DNA of 64,000 nucleotides from Modestobacter roseus (GCF_007994135.1 NZ_VLKF01000001.1:2852001-2916000), one strand, 5' to 3'. Counted from the stretch's first letter, positions 18,021 to 27,070 are shown. Notes: a model not told the origin generated them from the letters alone. A program made the numbers and translations.

Positions 18021-18787
18021 CACCGCACCTCGTCCCACTCGTAGTCCCGGCCCTCGGCCGGCTGGGTCGTCCGGCGGCCGAGCCGCCACAGCGCCAGGTT
18101 GCGCAACGCGGTGCGGAAGACGTTCCAGTTCCGGGCGTTGGAGACCTGGTCCTCCTCGCGCCAGGTGATCGGCACGTAGGCGAACCGGACCCCGCGGGAG
18201 ACCAGGTCCAGGATCAGCTCGTAGTTGAACGTCAGCTTGTCGGCGAACCGCAGGTACGTGGCCGGGTCCAGGTCGCGAAGGGCGAACAGGTTGAGCCCCG
18301 AGCCCAGGTCCTCGAGCCGGCGCACGGCGACGACGCTGTACACCGCGTTGAGCACCCGGTTGCCCCAGACCCGCTTCGCGTCGTAGCCATGCAGCCGGGA
18401 ACGGCGACTGAACCGGGAGCCCAGCACCGTCTGCGTCTGGGGGTGCGCCTGGGCGTGGTCCAGCAGGAGGGCGACCTCGTCGCTCCTGGCCTGGTTGTCG
18501 CCGTGCAGGATCACCACGTGGGTGTGCCCGGCAGTCCGGGCGTGCTCGAAGGCGACCTTGTGGGTGCCACCCAGGCTGTTGTTCTGCCGGTTGCGGAACA
18601 CCCGGAGCCCGGGGAGGCGGCCCGATCGGCGGTACTCCAGGGCCCGCTCGAGGGTGTCGTCGGTGCTCTGGTTGTCGATGACCCAGATCTCGGCGACCCG
18701 GGCGGCCACGTCGTCGCTGATCTCGTCGAGCACCCGGCCGATCTGCGGGGCGCAGTTGTACGCCGGGATGGCGATCACGGCATTCAC
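18020..18787 (-). CDS. GT2 family glycosyltransferase (dolichyl-phosphate-mannose-synthase-like)
   Basis: A 255-residue soluble GT-A enzyme. Motifs: PAYNCA at the N-terminus, VIDNQSTDDT, HGDNQAR as the metal-binding GDN equivalent, and LTFNYELILDLVSRG. The family transfers a sugar from an NDP donor to a polyprenyl phosphate or a glycan. There are no membrane helices. The GTG at 18787 overlaps the upstream flippase-kinase stop as GTGA. Coupling to a nucleotidyltransferase below and a flippase-like protein above suggests a pathway of activation, lipid attachment and translocation; the substrates are unknown. Confidence 0.85.
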   Translation of the reverse strand: MNAVIAIPAYNCAPQIGRVLDEISDDVAARVAEIWVIDNQSTDDTLERALEYRRSGRLPGLRVFRNRQNNSLGGTHKVAFEHARTAGHTHVVILHGDNQARSDEVALLLDHAQAHPQTQTVLGSRFSRRSRLHGYDAKRVWGNRVLNAVYSVVAVRRLEDLGSGLNLFALRDLDPATYLRFADKLTFNYELILDLVSRGVRFAYVPITWREEDQVSNARNWNVFRTALRNLALWRLGRRTTQPAEGRDYEWDEVR

Positions 18788-21003
18788 GTCGTGGCGACCT
18801 GTCCTTCTCTCGATCCGGTGCTGAAGACGTCGTCCCGCGGGTCGTCGCGGTGGGGCTCGTACTGGTCGAGGAAGCGGTTGAGCGCCTGGACGCAGACCGC
18901 GTAGTACTTCAACGCCGTGCCGGGGTTGATGACCACCCGGTGGGTGAGCATCCGACCGTAGAACAACCCGACGTGGAACAGCACCGAGCGCTGCTCGGCG
19001 ACCGACAGGTGCTTGGGCATGACGACCGTGCTGACGTAATCGGCGAGCTCGGCGTACCGTGCCGACCGGTCATCGCGGTAGGTGATCTCCGGGGAGCCCT
19101 GCGACCAGCCCAGCAGCACCGGCGTCTCGTCCTCGTTGAGGAACTCGTAGCCGTAGAGCAGTGACTGCATGTGCCGGCCGAAGTCGATCACAGGCCCCCG
19201 GACCTGGTTGTCGTCGGAGGGGTCGATGACCAGGACGTCCCGGGACGGCAGGTCGACCAGGATGTTGTCCACCGTCAGGTCGCCGTGGATGTGCGAGGAC
19301 GACGCGAAGGTCGCCAAGTCCCGCCAGGCGGCCTCGGTGGACTGGATCCGGTCCAAGATCCGGTCGAAGTTGTCCAGCAGTTCACCGTTGACGACGATCT
19401 GCTCGCCCTTCATCGCCTCGGCCAGACCGGAGTGCTGCTCCGCGGCGGCGCGAACGCGGAGCACGAAGCGCTCGCCCACGTAGTCGTCCCGCAGCTGGGT
19501 CTGCAGCTCCACCGGCCCCAGCTGGTACACCCGGCCGTACATGTAGTCCCAGACGTCCGCGAGCTTCGCCTTGCACTCCTCGAGCGGGTTCTCGTGGACG
19601 TACTCGAACAGCGGGACGCTGCTGGGGCGGTACTCGAGATCGATGGCGTAGTGGTCCTCCGCCGAGGTCTCCCGGAGCACGGTGACCAGCTGGCTGTGGT
19701 CCGCGCGCTCGGCGAGCCAGTCGTGCTGGTTCTTCAGCCGGTGCGCGTGCTCCAGCGGGACCATCTTCTTCACGAACAGCTCGGTGCCGTCGGTCGCCAG
19801 CAGCGTGACCGCGTTCGAACCGCCCTTGAAGAACTGCACGAGGCTCACGTTGCCGCTGACCTCCAGACGGTGGAGCACCTGGCTGAGGTGCTGGCGCTGG
19901 AAGTAGGCATCGAGGAAGTGCGTGATGGACCCCGAGATGTCCTGGTCGCGTCCCAGCTTGTTGACGTAGCCGTCGGCCGGGGCGAGCTCCGCGCCGGAGA
20001 GCGGGTCACCGGTGCGCCGTGCCCAGTTCACGAACAGCGCGACGACGGCGACGAGCAGCACCGGGACGTTCGTGACCACCCATGCCGCGGCGGCGAACGT
20101 GACGACCGACGGGCCGCTGAGCGAGCTGCTCCCCTCGAGGAAGGACGTCGCGCCGTCGATGTAGGCGGCCGGGGCCCCGTTGCCCAGGGAGGGGCTGATC
20201 TCGGCCGAGGGGGTGGCGGTCGCGGCGACCCCGTCGCGGAGTGACAGCTGCGGGAACACGGCTGCGGCGATCATCGCCGCCGCACCCAGGTAGCACGCCC
20301 ACGAGGCCACGGCGAGCAGTCCATAGCGCACCAGCTGCCGCCGCTGCCGGAAGAAGCGCTGGAACCCGAAGATGGCCGACCACAGCTTGAAACGCGCCCG
20401 GTTCTCCAGGTCGTGGTTGAGCCAGCCGGTGGCCTTCCAGGCCAGCCGCATGAGCACGGTGTTCTCCCGCACCAGCGCGGCGAAGGAGGCGATGAGGGCA
20501 ACCGAGACGACCAGCGCGACGACCGCGGCGGCTGGGACGACCCCGTTGAGCGGCGCGCCCACGACGGCGACGAAAACCAGGAAGGCGACCGACACCAGCA
20601 CGACGTCGATCAGCCGCTCCAGGACGATGGCCAGCAGGGTGTACAGGAAGCTGATCCGGACCGTCTTGGCGATCAGCCAGGCGCGAACCACCTCGCCCAC
20701 CCGCAGCGGCCAGACGACGTTGAAGAGGTAGCCGATCGTCAGGTGCCGGAACTGACCGGCCAGGCTGCCGCGCCGGACGTTGTCGATGGGCACCTTGGTG
20801 CGGGCCGCGCGCAGCACGTGGCCGGTCAACTGGACCACCGAGGCACCGGCGAGGACCAGCCAGCCGCCGCCGTCGAGGGCGTCTGCCAGCCGGGAGGTCA
20901 GGTCCTGCAGCGACGACCAGGTGAGCGCGACGAAGCCGGAGAGGGAGGCCAGCGCGACCACGATCAGGACGACGCGACCGCGGGAGTAGCGGGGAGCGGA
21001 CAT
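18784..21003 (-). CDS. Fusion of flippase-like membrane domain (LPG_synthase_TM family) and APH/choline-kinase-like kinase
   Basis: The protein has 739 residues. The N-terminal part (about 8-330) has about seven membrane helices of the AglD/YbhN/LPG-synthase TM family, with the motif GYLFNVVWPLRVGEVVRAWL. A Ser/Gly/Pro-rich extracytoplasmic loop (about 255-297) interrupts it. The C-terminal part (about 380-720) is a phosphotransferase of the aminoglycoside kinase/choline kinase fold. It has a Gly-rich loop GGSNAV, VKK (K412/K413), the catalytic motif HGD-x4-N (H573, D575, N580) and a Mg-binding IDP (D594). All kinase residues are present, so it should be active. The start TGATG overlaps the HAD stop. 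The fusion implies that phosphorylation and membrane passage act on the same small molecule or lipid; the substrate is unknown. Confidence 0.82.
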   Translation of the reverse strand: MSAPRYSRGRVVLIVVALASLSGFVALTWSSLQDLTSRLADALDGGGWLVLAGASVVQLTGHVLRAARTKVPIDNVRRGSLAGQFRHLTIGYLFNVVWPLRVGEVVRAWLIAKTVRISFLYTLLAIVLERLIDVVLVSVAFLVFVAVVGAPLNGVVPAAAVVALVVSVALIASFAALVRENTVLMRLAWKATGWLNHDLENRARFKLWSAIFGFQRFFRQRRQLVRYGLLAVASWACYLGAAAMIAAAVFPQLSLRDGVAATATPSAEISPSLGNGAPAAYIDGATSFLEGSSSLSGPSVVTFAAAAWVVTNVPVLLVAVVALFVNWARRTGDPLSGAELAPADGYVNKLGRDQDISGSITHFLDAYFQRQHLSQVLHRLEVSGNVSLVQFFKGGSNAVTLLATDGTELFVKKMVPLEHAHRLKNQHDWLAERADHSQLVTVLRETSAEDHYAIDLEYRPSSVPLFEYVHENPLEECKAKLADVWDYMYGRVYQLGPVELQTQLRDDYVGERFVLRVRAAAEQHSGLAEAMKGEQIVVNGELLDNFDRILDRIQSTEAAWRDLATFASSSHIHGDLTVDNILVDLPSRDVLVIDPSDDNQVRGPVIDFGRHMQSLLYGYEFLNEDETPVLLGWSQGSPEITYRDDRSARYAELADYVSTVVMPKHLSVAEQRSVLFHVGLFYGRMLTHRVVINPGTALKYYAVCVQALNRFLDQYEPHRDDPRDDVFSTGSREGQVATT

Positions 21004-21575
21004 CAGAAGTGCGGCACCTGGAGAACGGGGAGCCCGGCAGCGAGCGCCGCCTGGCGGCCGGTCTCGGAGTCCTCGAAGGCCAGCGACGACGCCGGGTCGG
21101 CGCCGAGCATCTCGAGGGCGCGCAGGTACCCCTCCGGGTCCGGCTTGCTCCGGCCGACGTCGTCCCCCCAGATCACGACGTCGAACAACGGGGTCAGGCC
21201 GTGCACGTCGAGGATCTGCCTCCCGTTGCCCGACTTCGCCGTGCTGACCAGCGCAGTGCGATGGTGGGGGGCCATGAGCCGCAGGAACGCGATCAGCGCG
21301 TCGTTGGCGGTCGTCCGGTGCAGCTGCTGGGCGTAGAGCCGGCTCTTGGCCTCGCGGATCGTGTCGACGCTCCGCTGGCCGATGTCGGGCAGCAGGTCCG
21401 GGATGAAGTCCCGGGAGTCCCGCCCCCACGTGGTGGCGAACGTCGCCTGGGTCAGCTCGTGCCCGGACTCGGCGAAGGCGTCGCGGTAGGCGAGGTAGTT
21501 CGCCTCGCGCGTGTCGACGAGCGTGCCGTCGAGGTCGAAGAGGAGGGCCTGCACGGCGCCCGCTGTCCTGACCAT
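21003..21575 (-). CDS. HAD-superfamily phosphatase (beta-phosphoglucomutase-like subfamily)
   Basis: A 190-residue HAD hydrolase. Motif I is FDLDGTLVD (D14, D16), motif II is VSTAKSG, motif III Lys is in GRSKPDPEGY and motif IV is AFEDSETG. A helical cap lies between motifs I and II, as in phosphoglycolate phosphatase-like enzymes. The ATG at 21575 follows GAGGAGGAA about 8-10 bases upstream. It is the first gene of a four-gene coupled operon with the flippase-kinase fusion, a GT2 and a nucleotidyltransferase, so it probably dephosphorylates a pathway intermediate. A phosphosugar mutase role is less likely. Confidence 0.82.
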   Translation of the reverse strand: MVRTAGAVQALLFDLDGTLVDTREANYLAYRDAFAESGHELTQATFATTWGRDSRDFIPDLLPDIGQRSVDTIREAKSRLYAQQLHRTTANDALIAFLRLMAPHHRTALVSTAKSGNGRQILDVHGLTPLFDVVIWGDDVGRSKPDPEGYLRALEMLGADPASSLAFEDSETGRQAALAAGLPVLQVPHF

Positions 21576-21685
21576 CGTCCCGCGTTCCTCCTCTGCTCCG
21601 GGCCGGTCCCCCGGTCCGTTCTGCTCCCCGACCCCTGCCTGCCGCACCCGCTCGCCGAGCGGGGCGGCACCGTCCGCCGATGGCA

Positions 21686-22153
21686 TCAGGCCGCCGGGTG
21701 CCGCGCGGGCGGAGTGGTGGGTGCCGGCCGGTGCCCCGACCCTCCGGCGGGCGTCGCGGGGCCGTCCCCGCGACGCCCGAAGAGCACCTTGCTGGCTCCG
21801 AAGTTGGCGGCGAACGACAGGGGCAGCGACACCAACTTACAGACGAAGGGCAGCCACCCCGTCGCCCCGTGCAGGACCTCGATCAACACCGAGAAGATGA
21901 CGATCGACGTGACGTACCAACCGACGAACAGCAGGAACGACGTGCGCGACCGCTCAGCGGAGAAGGCGTACTTGGTCACGAAGAGGTAGACAACGACCAC
22001 CGCGCAGCCCGAGCTGATCGCGTTCGCCACCCCGGGCGTCGCGCCCAGGAGGACCGCGGCCTGGAAGACCGCCAGGTCGACGGCCAGCCCGAGGCAGGAG
22101 CCCAGCAGGAAGCGGACGACTTGGTGCAGCAGCCCCGTAGGCCCCCCGCTCAC
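21686..22153 (-). CDS. GtrA-like polyprenyl-linked sugar flippase protein
   Basis: A 155-residue protein with four membrane helices matching the GtrA/PF04138 family, which moves polyprenyl-phosphate-linked monosaccharides or assists their glycosyltransferases. Visible features are QVVRFLLGSCLGLAVDLAVF in helix 1, then YLFVTKYAFS, and a basic C-terminus. The last 30 residues are a Pro/Ala-rich tail. The GTG at 22153 overlaps the stop of the YfhO-like gene as GTGA, so the pair is coupled. That fits a lipid-linked sugar donor used by a GT-C-type enzyme. In mycobacteria, Rv3789 (same family) acts with arabinose donors. Confidence 0.85.
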   Translation of the reverse strand: MSGGPTGLLHQVVRFLLGSCLGLAVDLAVFQAAVLLGATPGVANAISSGCAVVVVYLFVTKYAFSAERSRTSFLLFVGWYVTSIVIFSVLIEVLHGATGWLPFVCKLVSLPLSFAANFGASKVLFGRRGDGPATPAGGSGHRPAPTTPPARHPAA

Positions 22154-24492
22154 CGGGCACCCCGTCGCCGGGCGACCCCGCCGGCCACCGCGGCCAGCGC
22201 GATGACGGCCAGGCCGGCCAGCGTGGCCGGCACGACCGCCCCGGCACCGGCCGGCGCGTAGGAGAGGTCCAGCCGCCCGCGGTCGATGCCGGACGGCAGC
22301 CCGACTGCCAGGGCCGCCCCCTCCACCGTGGTCACCGGCAGCGGCCGACCGTCCAGGGAGGCGGTCATGCCCGGGTAGTAGGGGATGCGCAGGGCCAGGG
22401 TGCCGCCCTGGTCGCCGGTGGACACGACGTAGCTGTCCATCGGCTGGTCGACCCGGGCCAGACCGGAGGTCCAGCCCTCCCCCGAGACCGTCACGCCTTC
22501 CGCGGCGGTGATCCGGCCCGGCAGGCCGTCGTCCCGCTCGTACCGCAACCAGGTGTCGTCGGCAGACACCTGGGTCCAGGCGGCGGCGAAGTGGTCGAGG
22601 ACCTCCTCCGGGGCACCGGTCGACAGCAGGACGGTGTCCGAGGACATCAGGTCCAGCCACGGCGACCCGGTGTCGCCGGCCTCTGCCAGCAGCTCCGCCG
22701 GCTCCGAGCACGTCGCGCCCCACACGCCCCGGCACCAGTGGTCGTTGAGCGCGGCCTGCCAGACGGCGAGGGATGCGTAGCCCGGTGCGAGGCCGGCGAC
22801 GACGTTTCCGCTGCCGTTCACCACCCCGTCCTCCCATCCCCGGTCGCCGTCGAAGCCCCAGGTGATGACGGTCAGCTGCTCGTCCGGCGCGTAGGACTCC
22901 GCCCGGTAGTCGTCCACCGTGGTGCCGACGTCACGTCCGGCGTCCAGCGCACGGAGCGGAGCACCACCACTGGAGGGGGCCCCGGCGAGGGCGTCTGCCC
23001 GGTCCTGGAGCGAGACCATCATCTGCTCCCCGATCGGAAAGGCCGCTGCCACGGCCAGCACGAGGACCGCGGCGGCGACCGACCGGACCGGACGCCCGGT
23101 GGGTCCACCGGTCAGGCTGCCACCGGTCCCTGCCCGGAGGAGCAGCACGACGGCGGCGAGTGCGATCAGCTCGACCACCAGGGTGAGCAGGTGCCACTTG
23201 AGCAGCACAGGGGCACGGGAGACCGCGACGGCGACCTGGGCAGCGACCAGGCCGACCGCCCAGCCGAGGCGCGGACGGCTCAGGCGCGGGGCGACGGTGA
23301 GTGCGATCAGGACGGCGAGGGGCAGGAACACCTCGACGTAGACCAGGTAGCGCACCGGGTACCGGAACACCGACACCTGGGTCGGCAGCTGAGTCGCGAG
23401 CACCGCGGCGCCCCAGACCAGCAGGCCGGTCAGGACCCCGGGACAGCGCCAGGCCCGCCGCCAGTCGACGAGCGCGGCCAAGGGCAGGGCGACCAGCATG
23501 GTCGCCATCGCCGGGACCAGGCCGATGGTGCCGGTCCAGGCGTTGGTCTGGCCGAGGAGGGTGGCTCCGCCGAGCAGGACGTCGGCCAGGTTGGGCACCG
23601 CAAAGCCGTCGTTGCCGATGAGCTCACCGGGCTGCGGCCGGCCCATCACCTCGGAGAGCTGCAGGGTCGACAGCAGCGTGGGCAGCGCGATGATCAACCC
23701 ACCGGCGCAGGCCGCCACCCGGCTCAGCGCCCGGACGTTGAGCACGCCACGCCACGAGCCGTACTCCCGGCGGTACTCGAGGAGCTGACCGACGATGACC
23801 AGCCCGGCGAACGGGAAGGCGTAGGGGTTGCCGGAGGTCAGCAGCGCCCACGAGGCCAGTCCGGTGACGAGGACGCCGAGGGCGGACCGGCTGCGCAGGC
23901 CGACCCAGAGCCAGGGCAGGCACGCCGTCGCCCACAGCAGGGGCCACCAGGAGCTGCCGTACCAGACGACGAAGCCGCTCGAACCGATGCCGACGGCGCC
24001 GGCCACGGCGAGCGCTGGTCGCACCCGGTGCTGGAGAAGCACGAGCAGCGACCCCGACCCGAGCAGCAGGAGCATGCCGGCGCCGTACGCCCAGGAGATC
24101 GTGAGGAAGTCGTCCGAGGAGGCGACCAGGTACTGCAGGGCCCAGTGCAGCGGGTCGAGCACCCCGTACTGCATGTCCGCGACCACGTTGCCGCCCATGC
24201 CGAGGTCGGGGTCCATCAACGGCGGGCGGCCGCCCTCGAGGTTCTGGCCGAGCCACCAGGCCATCGGGCCGAACTGCGCCTGGGAGTCGTCGAACCAGAA
24301 GAACCGGGGCGCCCAGCGGCGGACGAGGAGCAGCTGCAACCCGGCGACGAGGAGGTAGGCGAGCAGCGGCCCCAGCCAGCGCAGGGCCGGCCGGCCGGAT
24401 CCGGTCACGAGAGCGCCGCTGCCCTGTGCCCCCGCCGGCGCTTCGTGCGCACGCTGGAGGACGGCGGCCTGGGAACCGGTTCCTGTCATCAT
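22150..24492 (-). CDS. YfhO-like polytopic membrane protein, probable GT-C glycosyltransferase
   Basis: A 780-residue protein with about 12-13 membrane helices (about 38-520), then an extracytoplasmic domain (about 525-745) and a final helix. The first loop has the YfhO/GT-C signature DDSQAQFGPMAWWLGQNL with acidic residues after helix 1, and MDPDLGMGGN. Bacterial YfhO proteins glycosylate lipoteichoic acid using polyprenyl-linked sugars, and the coupled GtrA gene just downstream would supply such a donor. Two start codons lie in tandem (24492 and 24489); GAGGAA lies about 10 bases upstream. Acceptor and sugar are unknown. Confidence 0.78.
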   Translation of the reverse strand: MMTGTGSQAAVLQRAHEAPAGAQGSGALVTGSGRPALRWLGPLLAYLLVAGLQLLLVRRWAPRFFWFDDSQAQFGPMAWWLGQNLEGGRPPLMDPDLGMGGNVVADMQYGVLDPLHWALQYLVASSDDFLTISWAYGAGMLLLLGSGSLLVLLQHRVRPALAVAGAVGIGSSGFVVWYGSSWWPLLWATACLPWLWVGLRSRSALGVLVTGLASWALLTSGNPYAFPFAGLVIVGQLLEYRREYGSWRGVLNVRALSRVAACAGGLIIALPTLLSTLQLSEVMGRPQPGELIGNDGFAVPNLADVLLGGATLLGQTNAWTGTIGLVPAMATMLVALPLAALVDWRRAWRCPGVLTGLLVWGAAVLATQLPTQVSVFRYPVRYLVYVEVFLPLAVLIALTVAPRLSRPRLGWAVGLVAAQVAVAVSRAPVLLKWHLLTLVVELIALAAVVLLLRAGTGGSLTGGPTGRPVRSVAAAVLVLAVAAAFPIGEQMMVSLQDRADALAGAPSSGGAPLRALDAGRDVGTTVDDYRAESYAPDEQLTVITWGFDGDRGWEDGVVNGSGNVVAGLAPGYASLAVWQAALNDHWCRGVWGATCSEPAELLAEAGDTGSPWLDLMSSDTVLLSTGAPEEVLDHFAAAWTQVSADDTWLRYERDDGLPGRITAAEGVTVSGEGWTSGLARVDQPMDSYVVSTGDQGGTLALRIPYYPGMTASLDGRPLPVTTVEGAALAVGLPSGIDRGRLDLSYAPAGAGAVVPATLAGLAVIALAAVAGGVARRRGAR

Positions 24493-24671
24493 GTGTCTCG
24501 GCTTCCTCGTCCGGGGCGGGGCGGCTGACCAGCCTGCGCCGCGGCACCGACCACCCCGGTGGTGCGGGCGCGCAGACCCGACCGGGCTCACGGGGCGTTC
24601 CAGGAGCGACTGTAACCACGCGCGGTGGGGTACCGGCGCATGCAGGACGCGTCCGGTGCCACCCTGTGCTC
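24493..24671. promoter_or_regulatory. Divergent intergenic region (YfhO-like / TIGR03089 genes)
   Basis: This 179-base gap separates two divergent genes and should carry both promoters. I see no clear -35/-10 pair or operator and no coding potential. Confidence 0.3.
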
Positions 24672-25475
24672 GTGCCCCCCACTCGTCCCACCGGCCCCGC
24701 TGACCTGCTCGCCGCCGCGGTACGGCGTGACCCGGCTGCGCCGCTGGTCACCTGGTACGACGACGCCACCGGGGCCCGCGTCGAGCTCTCGGCGACCACG
24801 CTGGCCAACTGGGTGTCCAAGACGGCGAACCTGCTGCAGGAGGAGTTCGACACCGCTCCCGGCAGCACCGTCGCGGTGGCGCTGCCGGTGCACTGGCAGA
24901 CGACGGCCGTCCTCCTCGGTGTCTGGAGCTGCGGGGCCGCGGTCCTCGACACCGCCGTCGAGGACGACGGCCGGCTCGCCGACGCCGACGTCGTGCTGGC
25001 CGCCCAGGACCGGCTGCCACCGCTGGAGGAGCAGGACCTGCCCGAGCTGCTGGGTCTCTCGCTGCACCCGCTGGGCATGGGGATGACCGGCTACGCCGGC
25101 CCGGCGCGGGACTTCGCACTGGAGGTCCGCGGGCACGGCGACGTGTTCACGCCCTGGCAGCCGGTCGACCCCGCTCGACCGGGTCTGCTCGCCGGCGGCG
25201 CGCAGTTCAGCCTGGGCGAGCTCGTCCGCACCGCCGAGGAGCTCGCCGCCAGGCTGGGCCTGGTCGCCGGCGACCGGGTGCTGGTCGACGAGCGGGCGGC
25301 GACCGAGGCCGGGCCGGTGGCGTGGCTGCTCGCGCCGCTGGCGGCCGGCGCCTCGCTGGTGCTGGTCCACGACGCGGCTTCCGCCCAGTTGCAGAGCCGG
25401 GCCGAGGCCGAACGGGTCACCGCTACGCTCGGCACGAAGCTCGACGGGATCCGCGAGCTGGGCCACCCCGTCTGA
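24672..25475 (+). CDS. TIGR03089 family protein (degenerate acyl-adenylate-enzyme-like)
   Basis: A 267-residue protein resembling only the N-terminal part of AMP-forming ligases: the segment WYDDATGARVELSATTLANW and LLQEEFDTAPGSTVAVALP resemble their start. The P-loop-like STGxPK motif, the C-terminal lid domain and the catalytic Lys are missing, so adenylation is unlikely. The family is confined to actinobacteria and in M. tuberculosis (Rv3268) lies beside the LCP gene Rv3267; here about 14 kb of other envelope genes separate them. The GTG at 24672 starts the conserved PPTRPTGPADLL region. Function unknown; a link with wall assembly is inferred from synteny. Confidence 0.8.
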   Translation: MPPTRPTGPADLLAAAVRRDPAAPLVTWYDDATGARVELSATTLANWVSKTANLLQEEFDTAPGSTVAVALPVHWQTTAVLLGVWSCGAAVLDTAVEDDGRLADADVVLAAQDRLPPLEEQDLPELLGLSLHPLGMGMTGYAGPARDFALEVRGHGDVFTPWQPVDPARPGLLAGGAQFSLGELVRTAEELAARLGLVAGDRVLVDERAATEAGPVAWLLAPLAAGASLVLVHDAASAQLQSRAEAERVTATLGTKLDGIRELGHPV

Positions 25476-25516
25476 CTCGTCGCCGGCCCAGCCGACGAGA
25501 GACGGTGGTCAGCCGC

Positions 25517-26314
25517 ATGGACAAGGTCGTCCCCAGTGCACGCGAGGCCGTGGCGGACATCCCCTCCGGGGCCACGCTGGCGGTCGGCGGGTTCGGGCTC
25601 TGCGGGGTGCCCATCGCCCTGATCGAGGCCCTGCTCGACCAGGGCGCCGACCGGCTGACCACGATCAGCAACAACTGCGGCGTCGACGACCAGGCGCTCG
25701 GCGTGCTGCTCTACGCCGGGCGGATCGCCAAGACGATCAGCTCCTTCGTCGGCGGCAACAAGGAGCTGGCCCGGCTCTACCTGTCCGGGCAGCTGGAGGT
25801 CGAGCTGACCCCGCAGGGGTCGCTGGCCGAGCGATTGCGCGCCGGTGGCACCGGCATCCCGGCCTTCTACACGCCCACCGGGGTGGGCACGCTGGTCGCC
25901 GACGGCGGCATCCCGGTGCGCTACGACGCCGACGGCACGGTGATCGCGACCAGCCCGCCGAAGGAGACCCGCCGGTTCGGCGACACCGACTACGTGCTGG
26001 AGACGGCGCTGACGGCCGACTACTCCCTGGTCCGCGCCGCGGTGGGCGACCGGCACGGGAACCTGGTGTTCCGCGAGTCGGCGCGCAACTTCAACCCGCT
26101 GGCCGCGATGGCCGGTGAGGTGACGATCGCCGAGGTCGAGCGGCTGGTGGAACCCGGGCAGATCCCGCCCGAGGCCGTGCACCTGCCCGGGGTGTTCGTG
26201 CAGCGGGTGGTGGCCGTGGGCGCGGCCGGCAAGAAGATCGAGAAGCGCACCACCCGCCCCCGCCCGAGCGCGGCCACCCCCGCGGCCGCCGGCACCGAGA
26301 CCACGGAGGCCTGA
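25517..26314 (+). CDS. scoA: 3-oxoacid CoA-transferase subunit A
   Basis: A 265-residue alpha subunit of a class I CoA transferase (succinyl-CoA:3-ketoacid type), which moves CoA between succinyl-CoA and an acetoacetate-like acid. The signature [16 protein letters not shown] and the oxyanion/CoA region [11 protein letters not shown] and [15 protein letters not shown] are present. The last 30 residues are an Ala/Pro/Thr-rich tail longer than usual. The ATG at 25517 matches the family start ([12 protein letters not shown]). Subunit B follows after two bases. Substrate specificity (acetoacetate or 3-oxoadipate) cannot be decided from sequence; no aromatic-catabolism genes are nearby. Confidence 0.92.
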   Translation: MDKVVPSAREAVADIPSGATLAVGGFGLCGVPIALIEALLDQGADRLTTISNNCGVDDQALGVLLYAGRIAKTISSFVGGNKELARLYLSGQLEVELTPQGSLAERLRAGGTGIPAFYTPTGVGTLVADGGIPVRYDADGTVIATSPPKETRRFGDTDYVLETALTADYSLVRAAVGDRHGNLVFRESARNFNPLAAMAGEVTIAEVERLVEPGQIPPEAVHLPGVFVQRVVAVGAAGKKIEKRTTRPRPSAATPAAAGTETTEA

Positions 26315-26316
26315 CC

Positions 26317-26985
26317 ATGGCGCTCTCCCGCGACCAGCTCGCCGCCCGCGTCGCCGCCGACCTGCGCGACGGGCAGTACGTGAACCTGGGCATCGGCATG
26401 CCCACCCTGGTGCCCAACCACGTGCCGGACGGTGTGCACGTGGTGCTGCAGAGCGAGAACGGGATCCTCGGCGTCGGCCCCTACCCGTACGAGGGCGAGG
26501 AGGACGCCGACCTGATCAACGCGGGCAAGGAGACGGTCACCGTCCTGCCCGGCGCGAGCTACTTCGACTCCGCGCTGTCCTTCGGCATGATCCGCGGCCA
26601 CCACATCGACCTCGCCGTGCTGGGCGCGATGCAGGTCAGCGCCACCGGCGACCTGGCCAACTGGCTCATCCCCGGCAAGATGGTCAACGGCATGGGCGGC
26701 GCGATGGACCTGGTGCACGGTGCCCGCGAGGTGATCGTGATGATGGAGCACACCGCCCGGGACGGGTCGGCGAAGATCGTCGCGGAGTGCTCGCTGCCGC
26801 TGACCGGCAAGGCCTGCGTGGACCGGATCGTCACCGACCTGGCGGTCATCGACGTCACGCCCACCGGGCTGGTGCTCCGCGAGACCGCCCCCGGGGTCAG
26901 CGCCGCCGACGTGGTCGCCGCCACCGGCGCCCCGCTGGAGGTCCCCGCCGATGTGCCCACGATGATCCTGCCGGCCACCGTGTGA
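26317..26985 (+). CDS. scoB: 3-oxoacid CoA-transferase subunit B
   Basis: A 222-residue beta subunit that carries the catalytic glutamate, E47 in the SENG motif ([12 protein letters not shown]), which forms the glutamyl-CoA thioester. The [10 protein letters not shown] motif lies at the N-terminus, and [18 protein letters not shown] is also present. It begins two bases after the subunit A stop, so the pair is co-translated and presumably forms the usual alpha2beta2 enzyme. Length is normal for the family. Confidence 0.93.
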   Translation: MALSRDQLAARVAADLRDGQYVNLGIGMPTLVPNHVPDGVHVVLQSENGILGVGPYPYEGEEDADLINAGKETVTVLPGASYFDSALSFGMIRGHHIDLAVLGAMQVSATGDLANWLIPGKMVNGMGGAMDLVHGAREVIVMMEHTARDGSAKIVAECSLPLTGKACVDRIVTDLAVIDVTPTGLVLRETAPGVSAADVVAATGAPLEVPADVPTMILPATV

Positions 26986-26992
26986 AGAAGGA

Positions 26993-27043
26993 CCCCCCTG
27001 CCCCCCACCCCTCGCACGCTCGGCGTGGGCCCCTGCAGGGGGG
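26993..27043. repeat. G+C-rich stem-loop after scoB, possible attenuating terminator or dispersed repeat
   Basis: A perfect 9-bp inverted repeat (CCCCCCTGC at 26993-27001 with GCAGGGGGG at 27035-27043) encloses a second hairpin (CACGC 27015-27019 with GCGTG 27023-27027). It sits between scoB and the DUF1028 gene, both on the plus strand. It could end or attenuate transcription, or be a copy of an intergenic repeat family; a genome-wide search would decide. Confidence 0.5.
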
Positions 27044-27070
27044 CCGGCAGCGCAGCAGGAACACGAGACG

